Source: an uncultured Alphaproteobacteria bacterium (GTDB taxonomy: Bacteria; Pseudomonadota; Alphaproteobacteria; Caulobacterales; Caulobacteraceae). Taken from it: a DNA stretch of 6,030 nt. The position numbers and the translations under genes were made by a program. Of this stretch, positions 1 to 5,715 are shown one piece after another (position 1 is the first letter of the stretch; each line of letters starts with the position of its first letter). The notes beneath the pieces are model-generated. The model made no database searches. It was given only the letters and a program-made list of their open reading frames with translations, and was not told where the DNA came from. The stretch lies in assembly GCA_903928755.1 (NCBI GenBank), contig CAIYSH010000069.1, positions 1 to 6,030 on the forward strand, given 5' to 3'.

Positions 1-723
1 CCGATCCCAATCCTGGTCCTGGTCCTGGTCCTGCAGCAACGGTGGCCAGAGCGTCTTGGCCGCTTCAACCGGCGCAGTCTCCAGGCCGACGGTCTCCGAA
101 GGCGATGAGGTCATCGCAGAAAGTATGGACGCATCATCCTGTTCGACAATCGCCTCCCGACCCTCCAGCAGGGCCTTGAGGTCCGTCGGGGGGAGCCTTG
201 GCACCTGGCCGAGTGTATCGACATCGAGGGTCGGCCGCAGGATAGCCGAAGGCACAGGCACCCAGCCGCTATCGGGCGTCAGGAACAGGGTTTTTTCTGC
301 GGCACGACGCCTGACAATCGCGTCAATGATCAGTGAGCTTCCCTGAAACTCGGCCCGACGCCAGAGCTCCATGGCACATGCCGCCTGCAGCAGCCTGCCC
401 TCATTGATGTTTTTCAGGACATCTGACCCCTGGAAGGCGTCGACCCCGATATTATAGACAAAAGCGCAGAGCCCATCGAACTGGTTCTGGGACAGGGGTG
501 AAAAGGTCAGGGTGTTCACGCTGGCGGCAATGGCCATCAGATCATAGATCAGCAGGGCCTCGGCATCTTCCCTGGAGACTTCAGTGCCCTCCCGCGCACT
601 CAGCGTGTGGCCATAGCCAATCGTCCAGCGGCCATCTGCCAGCCTGGCGGCCGTCTTCCGGAACCCTTCAAAGCTCTTGATGAGCTCGATGGCGGCTTTC
701 GAGACCTGATAACGCGGCTTCAT
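1..723 (-). CDS. spmX: SpmX-like polar determinant with degenerate GH24 muramidase domain (3' part outside window)
   Basis: An open frame runs from an ATG at 723 to the window edge without a stop: 241 residues, C-terminus missing. Residues 1 to about 150 form a GH24 (T4/lambdoid-type) lysozyme fold, with SFEGFR at 17-22, DGRWTIGYGHT at 30-40 and a conserved C-terminal helix near RRRAAEKTLFLTP. Counting without gaps from catalytic Glu19, Thr34 matches T4 lysozyme Thr26, but the Asp20 position is Leu28, so activity is probably lost or altered. After the domain comes an acidic, low-complexity linker with a Gln-Asp run near residues 230-238. In Caulobacter, SpmX carries this muramidase domain, a linker and two C-terminal membrane helices, and it localises and activates the kinase DivJ at the stalked pole. 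The start MKPRYQVSKAAIELIKSFEG agrees with my memory of SpmX; no good Shine-Dalgarno is visible. The alternative, a true phage or SAR endolysin, is less likely given the linker and the lack of phage neighbours. The membrane segments lie outside the window and cannot be confirmed. Confidence 0.85.
   Translation of the reverse strand, partial: MKPRYQVSKAAIELIKSFEGFRKTAARLADGRWTIGYGHTLSAREGTEVSREDAEALLIYDLMAIAASVNTLTFSPLSQNQFDGLCAFVYNIGVDAFQGSDVLKNINEGRLLQAACAMELWRRAEFQGSSLIIDAIVRRRAAEKTLFLTPDSGWVPVPSAILRPTLDVDTLGQVPRLPPTDLKALLEGREAIVEQDDASILSAMTSSPSETVGLETAPVEAAKTLWPPLLQDQDQDQDWDR
9..33. repeat. Short tandem hexanucleotide repeat in spmX linker
   Basis: Nearly four copies of the hexamer TCCTGG lie head to tail. 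Read on the minus strand they are GAC CAG codon pairs and encode an alternating Asp-Gln run in the predicted SpmX linker. The repeat unit is in frame, so gain or loss of copies would change linker length without a frameshift. Confidence 0.75.
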
Positions 724-772
724 TGCCAGTTGACCCAATTTGACACAGACGCGCTGGCGCCTGGGGGATTGA

Positions 773-789
773 AGCAAGAACAGGGCCTG
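773..789 (-). promoter_or_regulatory. Candidate sigma-54 (-24/-12) promoter of spmX
   Basis: The minus strand reads CAGGCCCTGTTCTTGCT. Against the RpoN consensus YTGGCACG-N4-TTGCW it has the essential GG and GC separated by exactly 10 bases and a perfect TTGCT at -12; mismatches are limited to three less critical positions. Transcription would start near 762, giving a leader of about 39 nt before the spmX ATG at 723. In Caulobacter crescentus spmX is transcribed by sigma-54 RNA polymerase with the response regulator TacA, so both position and orientation fit. This is a by-eye match without experimental support. Confidence 0.6.
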
Positions 790-871
790 ACTGCAGCCGT
801 ATCCGATCGTTGGCCAGAGGCTACCGGATCGTGCACTGCGCTTTTGAACGCGGGCCCCTTCAATCCTCTGA

Positions 872-890
872 CCCGTCCCTGGCTCACGGG
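872..890. repeat. Dyad just downstream of mgtE: weak terminator stem or activator site
   Basis: A 5-bp inverted repeat (CCCGT at 872-876, ACGGG at 886-890) has a 9-base centre and begins 9 bases after the mgtE stop. There is no following T-tract, so it is a poor intrinsic terminator. It lies about 110-128 bp upstream of the start predicted from the sigma-54 promoter, a normal distance for an enhancer-binding activator site. Either role is only a suggestion. Confidence 0.25.
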
Positions 891-898
891 AAATGGCT

Positions 899-2341
899 TC
901 AGTGATAGATAAGCCGGGCAATTCCCAGAAGGGCCAGGAAGCCCATGAAGTCGGTGGCGAACGTCACCACCACAGAGGATGAAACGGCCGGATCACGTCC
1001 AAGCCGCTCCAGAACGATGGGGGCCAGTATGCCGGCAAGGGCCGCGACGAAGAGATTGGCGATGATCGCCAGGGACATGGTCAGGGCGAGTTGCTGATCA
1101 TGATAGAAGCCGAAGACCGCGCTGCCCATCACAGTGGCCAGGGCCAGGCCGTTGAGCAGACCGACGATCAACTCCCGGTTGATGACCCGCCAGGCATTGG
1201 CCGCGTTCAGCTCACGGCTGGCCAGAGCCCTGACAGCGACAGTCAGGGCCTGGGTTCCCGCATTTCCGCCGAGGGAGGAAACAATCGGCATCAGAACCGC
1301 CAGCGCAATCACCTTGGCGATCGTATCCTGGAAGACACCGACCACTGTCGAAGCCACGACGGAGGTCATCAGATTGATCAGCAGCCAGGGCAGGCGCGCC
1401 CGAACAATGCCGCCAATGTCCGCGTCACGCCCGGCGTCAGACACCCCGGCCAGGGCGAGGATGTCTTCTTCACTTTCTTCCTGGATGACGCCAACAATGT
1501 CATCGACGGTGATCTGACCCACCAGACGCCCGCCCGGCTCAATGACCGGGGCTGAAATCAGGTGATACTTGTTGAAAATATAGGCCACCTCTTCCTGGTC
1601 CATATCGACCGGGATTTCGGTAATCTGATCCATGATCTGGGCCAGAGGCGCATCGCGCGGCGTCATCAGGAGATGACTGACCGGAATTCCGCCTACAGGC
1701 TTGTGCGACGGGTCCACCACATAGATGTCGAAGAACAGTTCGGGAAGTCGCTCGGCCTCCCGGCGGAAATGATCGATCGTCTGGCCGACCGTCCAGAACT
1801 GGGGAGCCCAGACCACTTCCCGCTGCATCAGGCGGCCGGCGGTCTCTTCCTCATAGGACAGGGACGTTTCGATGGCGTTCCGGTCGCCCTCGGGCATGGC
1901 GGCCAGAACCTGGGCCCGCTTGTCGTCCTCCAGGTCCTCCACGACGTCGACCGCGTCATCGGAATCCATCTCGCCCAGTGCCTTGGCAAGGGTCGAGGAC
2001 GGCAGTTGCTCGAGAATGTCTTCCCGGATTTCCGGGTCAAGTTCCGAGAGGATCTCGGCGAGGGCTTCAGGATCAAGGTGAGCGAGCACTTCCTCGCGAT
2101 CACTCTGTGACAGGAAGCCCATCAGATCGGCGACATCGGCCGGGTGCAGGGCCGCGAGCAGTTCCCGCAGGCGTTCGGCGTCACCGCGATCGGCCGCATC
2201 GACCACCATGGCCACAAAGTCGGGGTTCAGGGCATAGTCTTCGCCAAGCGCCAAATCCTCCAGATCTTCGACAACCTCGGAGGTTGCGGTCAGATCAGGG
2301 ACGAGGCGAGCATCTTCCAGGTGATCGGTGTCGCGGCTCAT
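899..2341 (-). CDS. mgtE: Magnesium transporter MgtE
   Basis: This 480-residue protein is an inner-membrane Mg2+ channel/transporter of the MgtE family. It begins with an acidic extension (1-35), followed by the helical MgtE N domain (about 40-165), ending in the EEETAGRLM junction at 164-172. Two CBS domains follow (about 173-230 and 235-295), which in the family bind Mg2+ and close the pore when cytosolic Mg2+ is high. Five membrane segments lie at roughly 318-340, 346-370, 391-412, 420-442 and 455-478. The family signature PIVSSLGGNAGTQ is at 352-364, and Asp464 in TDFMGF corresponds to the pore aspartate of Thermus MgtE. Length is slightly above the usual 450. The ATG at 2341 is preceded by a purine-rich ribosome site (GGAAGGGGGGAAGG), supporting this start. 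It lies 69 bp downstream of tRNA-Leu on the same strand. I see no leader long enough for a Mg2+ riboswitch. Confidence 0.97.
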   Translation of the reverse strand: MSRDTDHLEDARLVPDLTATSEVVEDLEDLALGEDYALNPDFVAMVVDAADRGDAERLRELLAALHPADVADLMGFLSQSDREEVLAHLDPEALAEILSELDPEIREDILEQLPSSTLAKALGEMDSDDAVDVVEDLEDDKRAQVLAAMPEGDRNAIETSLSYEEETAGRLMQREVVWAPQFWTVGQTIDHFRREAERLPELFFDIYVVDPSHKPVGGIPVSHLLMTPRDAPLAQIMDQITEIPVDMDQEEVAYIFNKYHLISAPVIEPGGRLVGQITVDDIVGVIQEESEEDILALAGVSDAGRDADIGGIVRARLPWLLINLMTSVVASTVVGVFQDTIAKVIALAVLMPIVSSLGGNAGTQALTVAVRALASRELNAANAWRVINRELIVGLLNGLALATVMGSAVFGFYHDQQLALTMSLAIIANLFVAALAGILAPIVLERLGRDPAVSSSVVVTFATDFMGFLALLGIARLIYH

Positions 2342-2410
2342 GCGGACCTTCCCCCCTTCCAGATGCGTCGACTCGTCGTTTCGTCAGCCTTGGCTAAGAC
2401 CCTGTTTCAC

Positions 2411-2495
2411 TGGTGCGGTCGAGAAGACTCGAACTTCCACGGGTTGCCCCACAGCGACCTCAACGCTGCGCGTCTACCAATTCCGCCACGACCGC
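2411..2495 (-). tRNA. leuU-like tRNA-Leu(GAG): tRNA-Leu (anticodon GAG)
   Basis: The minus strand folds as a class II tRNA of 85 nt with encoded CCA. The acceptor stem pairs GCGGTCG (2489-2495) with CGACCGC (2415-2421), with discriminator A and CCA at 2411-2413. The anticodon stem CAGCG/CGCTG encloses the loop TTGAGGT, giving anticodon GAG at 2459-2461, which reads CUC and CUU. A long variable arm with a GGG/CCC stem is typical of tRNA-Leu. The T arm has the TTCGAGT loop closed by five pairs, one of them G-U. No terminator is visible between the 3' end and mgtE, so some transcripts may read into mgtE. Confidence 0.97.
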
Positions 2496-2519
2496 GCGTG
2501 GTGAGCCGCGGGGCGTAGC

Positions 2520-2535
2520 AAAGCCCGAAGGGTTT
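2520..2535 (-). terminator. Possible intrinsic terminator after the fliN-like gene
   Basis: Minus-strand RNA would read AAACCC-UUC-GGGCUUU: a short stem closed by a UUC/UUCG-type loop, with one unpaired C, whose 3' arm ends in three U residues. It starts 12 bases after the stop of the FliN-like gene and before the tRNA gene. The stem is short and the U-tract minimal, so termination may be weak. Confidence 0.4.
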
Positions 2536-2546
2536 GTGAAGCGCGA

Positions 2547-2801
2547 TTACGAAGTGCTGCCCGCCATAAAGTCGTAGACATCAGCCGGGCCGGTGACAGA
2601 GATGGATATCCGCTCGTCATTTATCTGAATTTCACCGCGGGCAACGGGGTAGTTATTGGCCAGAATCCACACCTCATCATTGGCCGTCGCGTCGAGGGGA
2701 ATCACCGCACCCCGGCCCATTTTGAGCAGCTGTGCCATGGGCATGGCGGCGCGTCCCAGGACGACGGAGATTTCAACCATGACGGAATTGACTTGATTCA
2801 A
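2547..2801 (-). CDS. Small FliN/SpoA-domain protein (flagellar motor switch FliN-like)
   Basis: This is an 84-residue product, or 77 if the ATG at 2780 is used instead of the TTG at 2801. Almost the whole protein is one SpoA (FliN/FliM C-terminal/YscQ) domain: VEISVVLGRAAMPMAQLL resembles the FliN segment VELGRTRMTIKELL, GRGAVIPLD matches the QGSVVALD loop, and NNYPVARGEIQIND matches NGYLIAQGEVVVV. FliN domains dimerise or tetramerise to build the lower flagellar C-ring and bind the export ATPase regulator FliH. Canonical FliN is 100-140 residues with an N-terminal extension, which is absent here. No flagellar gene is adjacent; the gene sits between tRNA-Leu and divergent lipB. It may be the cell's FliN, an accessory copy, or a regulatory SpoA protein; the sequence does not decide. 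Neither start has a convincing Shine-Dalgarno, although a weak AGG lies about 11 bases before the TTG. Confidence 0.88.
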   Translation of the reverse strand: MNQVNSVMVEISVVLGRAAMPMAQLLKMGRGAVIPLDATANDEVWILANNYPVARGEIQINDERISISVTGPADVYDFMAGSTS

Positions 2802-2881
2802 AACTATGGACCTACGAATTCTGCAATGAAAACAAGGCGAAAATCGCGACTCGGCTCACCGACCGTCATAGTGGCGCCGTT
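2802..2881. promoter_or_regulatory. Divergent intergenic region between fliN-like gene and lipB
   Basis: This 80-bp gap must hold both promoters. I found no strong -35/-10 pair. It contains a GANTC motif (GACTC, 2848-2852), and a second (GATTC, 2795-2799) lies at the very start of the fliN-like frame. GANTC is the CcrM methylation site of many alphaproteobacteria, where GcrA-CcrM control acts at such promoters. Whether these sites are functional is inference. Confidence 0.35.
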
Positions 2882-3604
2882 ATGCTGAACCGGTCGTTAA
2901 ACCCTGCCCTGCCCGCACCGGTTTTCGGACGGAAAGATGGATGTCCAGTTGAATGGGCTGTTTCATCGCAACCGGTTGGATATGCACGGGCTTTGGAAGT
3001 GATGGAAAAACGAGCCTCGGCCATCGCAGACGGGCGGGCTGAAGAACTTGTCTGGCTGCTGGAGCACCCGCCCCTCTATTCGGCAGGGGTTTCGGCAAAA
3101 ACAGCCGACCTGCTGGACCCGGACCGGTTTCCGGTCTTCGAAACCGGGCGCGGTGGTCAATACACCTATCACGGGCCCGGTCAGCGGGTTGCCTATGTCA
3201 TGCTGGACCTGACGGCCCGTGACCGCGATGTGCACCGGTTTGTGACTGCGCTGGAAACCTGGATCATTACGGCCCTTGGCGACTTCAACGTCGAGGGACA
3301 TATCCGCGAAGGGCGTGTGGGTGTCTGGGTCGAGCGGAAGTCACCAGGTCTGCCGCCCCGGGAAGACAAGATCGCTGCCATTGGCATCAAGCTTCGCAAG
3401 TGGGTGTCCTTCCACGGTATCGCCCTGAACGTTGAACCCGATCTCGACCATTTCTCCGGGATCATACCCTGCGGACAGACTGCCCATGGGGTCACCAGTC
3501 TTGTCGACCTCGGGCTTCCCGTCTCCATGGACGAAGCCGACCATGCCTTGAAGGCCGGGTTCGAGAAGATTTTCGGGCCATGCATCGCGGCGGCTGCCCC
3601 CTAG
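2882..3604 (+). CDS. lipB: Octanoyl-[acyl-carrier-protein]:protein N-octanoyltransferase LipB
   Basis: This 240-residue cytoplasmic enzyme transfers octanoate from octanoyl-ACP to the lipoyl domains of 2-oxoacid dehydrogenases and glycine cleavage H protein. It is the first step of lipoate synthesis before LipA adds sulfur. Family landmarks are all present: LLEHPPLYSAGVSAK (59-73), the RGGQYTYHGPGQ block (90-101) with His97, DKIAAIGIK (162-170) with Lys163, SFHGIALNV (176-184) and IIPCG (194-198) with Cys197. The spacing from Lys163 to Cys197 is 34, the same as the catalytic Lys/Cys dyad of E. coli (135/169) and M. tuberculosis (142/176). About 20 N-terminal residues extend beyond the E. coli protein. 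No in-frame start exists further upstream nearby, and the next Met is residue 41 inside the domain, so the ATG at 2882 is favoured despite a poor ribosome site. No lipA is in the window. The gene converges on the carboxylase gene with a 36-bp gap. Confidence 0.97.
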   Translation: MLNRSLNPALPAPVFGRKDGCPVEWAVSSQPVGYARALEVMEKRASAIADGRAEELVWLLEHPPLYSAGVSAKTADLLDPDRFPVFETGRGGQYTYHGPGQRVAYVMLDLTARDRDVHRFVTALETWIITALGDFNVEGHIREGRVGVWVERKSPGLPPREDKIAAIGIKLRKWVSFHGIALNVEPDLDHFSGIIPCGQTAHGVTSLVDLGLPVSMDEADHALKAGFEKIFGPCIAAAAP

Positions 3605-3640
3605 AAAGGCCAAACCGGATTACCGCCGGAATGGTGGTGC

Positions 3641-5623
3641 CTAGACCAGCTCCAGCAGGACCTCATCAGCTGCCACGGAGTCCCCCGCAGCGGCCCCCAC
3701 CGATTTGACGACGCCGTCACGCTCGGCCCGGATGATGTTCTGCATCTTCATGGCTTCGATCACGGCGACAGCCTCTCCGGCCCGCACGGTCTGGCCAGTG
3801 ACAACGTCGAGGCTGACCACAAGGCCAGGCATGGGCGACAGGATCATCCTGGACGTATCGGCGGCCTTCTTGGGCGGCAGTTTGGCGTGCAGTTCCGCCG
3901 CCCGCGGCGAGAGCACCAAAACCCTCAGGCTGGCCGCCCTGTGGCGGATGACATAGCCCTCAGCAGCGGGCCTGACCGCACAGGTGAAGGCCACGCCGTC
4001 CAGTCTGGCGCGGAAGGTTGGATCTCCTGGCCGCCAGGCGATATCGCTGAGCACCACCGCGCGGTCGTCCTCAACCATGGTCATCCTGTATTCGCCGCCA
4101 CCATTGGCCAGCTTCACATGGCGGGTCTGGGTGCCGGCGATTACCACCCATTCATCCCGCGCCAGATCGGGGGCGGTACGGCGGGTCTGGATCTGCTGCA
4201 TGGCGCAGGCGACAGACGCCACCAGATCCTCTTGCACCTGGGTGGGCAAGGTGCCGTTGAAGCCTTCGGGGAACTCATCCTTGATATAGTTGGTCGACAG
4301 CTTGCCTGAGCGGAACCGCTCCTGATCCATCACCGCAGCCAGGAAGGGAATGTTCTGACCCAGGCCCTCAATGTGGAAGTCTTCCAGGGCCCGTCCCATG
4401 ACGTCGATGGCCGCCAACCGGGTCGGTGCCCAGGTCGAGAGCTTGGAGATCATCGGATCGTAGAACATCGAAATCTCGTCGCCCTCACGAACCCCGGCAT
4501 CATTGCGGACAATGGAGCCGTCGCTGAGCGTGCCTTCCTGCGGCGGGGCATAGCGGACCAGGCGGCCGATCGAGGGCAGGAAGCCGCGATAGGGATCCTC
4601 GGCATAGATCCGGCTCTCAATGGCCCAGCCCTTTATGGCCAGATCCCCCTGGCCAAAGGCCAGAGCCTCGCCATAGGCCGAGCGGATCATCTGCTCGACC
4701 AGGTCGACGCCGGTGATCAGCTCGGTGACCGGATGCTCCACCTGCAGGCGGGTGTTCATTTCCAGGAAGAAGAACGACTTGTCCTGACCGGCGACGAATT
4801 CCACCGTCCCAGCGCTGTCATAGTTCACGGCCTTGGCCAGGGCGACGGCCTGGGCGCCCATGGCGGCGCGGGTGGCCTCGTCCAGGAGGGGCGAAGGGGC
4901 CTCTTCAATGACCTTTTGATTGCGACGCTGGATCGAGCATTCCCGCTCAAACAGGTGAACCACATTGCCGTGCTTGTCGCCCAGCACCTGGATTTCGATA
5001 TGCCGGGGGCTTTCGATGAACTTTTCGATGAAGATCCGGTCGTCGCCAAAGCTGGCCTTGGCCTCGGCCTTCACCGCTGGGAAGCCCTCCTCAACGTCCT
5101 TCTGGTTCCAGGCGACGCGGATGCCCTTGCCGCCGCCGCCAGCGGAGGCCTTGATCATCACCGGATAGCCGATGTCTTCGCTGATCTTGATGGCGTGGGC
5201 CGTGTCATCAATTTCGCCCACATGGCCGGGCACCACCGAGACATTGGCTCTGGCGGCGAATTTCTTGCTCTCGATCTTGTCGCCCATGGCCTCGATGGCG
5301 TGGGGATTGGGGCCGATGAAGACGATCCCCTCAGCCGCAAGGCGCTTGGCAAAGCCGGCATTCTCCGAGAGGAAGCCAAAGCCCGGGTGCACGGCCTGAG
5401 CACCGGTCTCACGACAGGCCGCCACGATCTTGTCTGCAACCAGATAGCTCTGCGCGGCGGGGGCCGGACCGATAAACACGGTCTCGTCGGCCATTTCCAC
5501 AGCCATGGAGTCAGCATCGGCCTCGGAATAGACCACCACAGTGGCGATCCCCATTCGACGACAGGTCTTGATGATCCGGACAGCGATTTCGCCGCGGTTG
5601 GCGATCAGGATTTTCGTAAACAT
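3641..5623 (-). CDS. pccA: Acyl-CoA carboxylase alpha subunit, probably propionyl-CoA carboxylase (biotin carboxylase + biotin carrier)
   Basis: This 660-residue cytoplasmic subunit carboxylates its own biotin with ATP and bicarbonate; a separate beta subunit then transfers the carboxyl to the acyl-CoA. The N-terminal biotin carboxylase domain spans about 1-450: KILIANRGEIAVRI at 4-17, the glycine-rich ATP loop AGGGGKG at 161-167, metal ligands near Glu275 and Glu288, and Arg292, Glu296 and Arg338 at the same numbers as in E. coli AccC. A middle region (about 460-585) resembles the BT domain that holds the beta subunit in propionyl-CoA carboxylase. The biotin carrier domain (about 592-660) has EAMKM at 623-627, with Lys626 as the biotinylated residue. 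AIKGWAIESRIYAEDPYRGF and LPSIGRL resemble PCC alpha more than methylcrotonyl-CoA carboxylase, but the acyl specificity is set by a beta subunit not seen here. The ATG at 5623 has GAGG a few bases upstream. The gene is divergent from msrB. Confidence 0.93.
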   Translation of the reverse strand: MFTKILIANRGEIAVRIIKTCRRMGIATVVVYSEADADSMAVEMADETVFIGPAPAAQSYLVADKIVAACRETGAQAVHPGFGFLSENAGFAKRLAAEGIVFIGPNPHAIEAMGDKIESKKFAARANVSVVPGHVGEIDDTAHAIKISEDIGYPVMIKASAGGGGKGIRVAWNQKDVEEGFPAVKAEAKASFGDDRIFIEKFIESPRHIEIQVLGDKHGNVVHLFERECSIQRRNQKVIEEAPSPLLDEATRAAMGAQAVALAKAVNYDSAGTVEFVAGQDKSFFFLEMNTRLQVEHPVTELITGVDLVEQMIRSAYGEALAFGQGDLAIKGWAIESRIYAEDPYRGFLPSIGRLVRYAPPQEGTLSDGSIVRNDAGVREGDEISMFYDPMISKLSTWAPTRLAAIDVMGRALEDFHIEGLGQNIPFLAAVMDQERFRSGKLSTNYIKDEFPEGFNGTLPTQVQEDLVASVACAMQQIQTRRTAPDLARDEWVVIAGTQTRHVKLANGGGEYRMTMVEDDRAVVLSDIAWRPGDPTFRARLDGVAFTCAVRPAAEGYVIRHRAASLRVLVLSPRAAELHAKLPPKKAADTSRMILSPMPGLVVSLDVVTGQTVRAGEAVAVIEAMKMQNIIRAERDGVVKSVGAAAGDSVAADEVLLELV

Positions 5624-5635
5624 GGACCTCGACTT

Positions 5636-5660
5636 GGAACTGCTATGCCGATGCGACGGT
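5636..5660 (+). promoter_or_regulatory. Candidate EcfG-type general-stress promoter for msrB
   Basis: GGAAC (5636-5640) is followed after exactly 16 bases by CGGT (5657-5660). The alphaproteobacterial EcfG/SigT promoter is GGAAC-N16-17-CGTT, so the -10 element has one mismatch. It lies upstream of msrB in the right orientation, with a predicted start near 5668 and a leader of about 48 nt. A stress promoter would suit an oxidative-repair gene, but a one-mismatch hit in 92 bp may be chance. Confidence 0.3.
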
Positions 5661-5715
5661 GTAACCCTATGACGGGCGCTTTCGTAGAACAGACAAAGAC
5701 TTTAGAGTGGACCAC

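Noticed and set aside
724..898. CtrA box (TTAA-N7-TTAA) upstream of spmX
   Set aside because: No TTAA half-sites occur in the gap.
607..912. A 101-codon plus-strand open frame across the spmX start and intergenic region
   Set aside because: It overlaps the 5' coding part of spmX and the end of mgtE on the other strand, and its product resembles nothing recognisable.
1562..2110. A 182-codon plus-strand open frame opposite mgtE, and smaller ones at 1091-1555 and 2144-2518
   Set aside because: They shadow mgtE and the tRNA gene, show no recognisable motifs, and the last reads straight through the tRNA.
2342..2410. A Mg2+-sensing riboswitch ahead of mgtE
   Set aside because: Only 69 bp separate the tRNA from the start codon, too short for the known M-box, and no matching structure is visible.
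2826..2888. A 20-codon upstream frame whose TGA overlaps the lipB start, suggesting translational coupling
   Set aside because: It has no ribosome site, and its basic, low-information peptide does not look like a leader. An overlap of this kind easily arises by chance.
3605..3640. A bidirectional terminator between convergent lipB and pccA
   Set aside because: The gap contains CCGG-rich partial symmetry around 3616-3631, but I could not form a clean stem followed by a T-tract in either direction.
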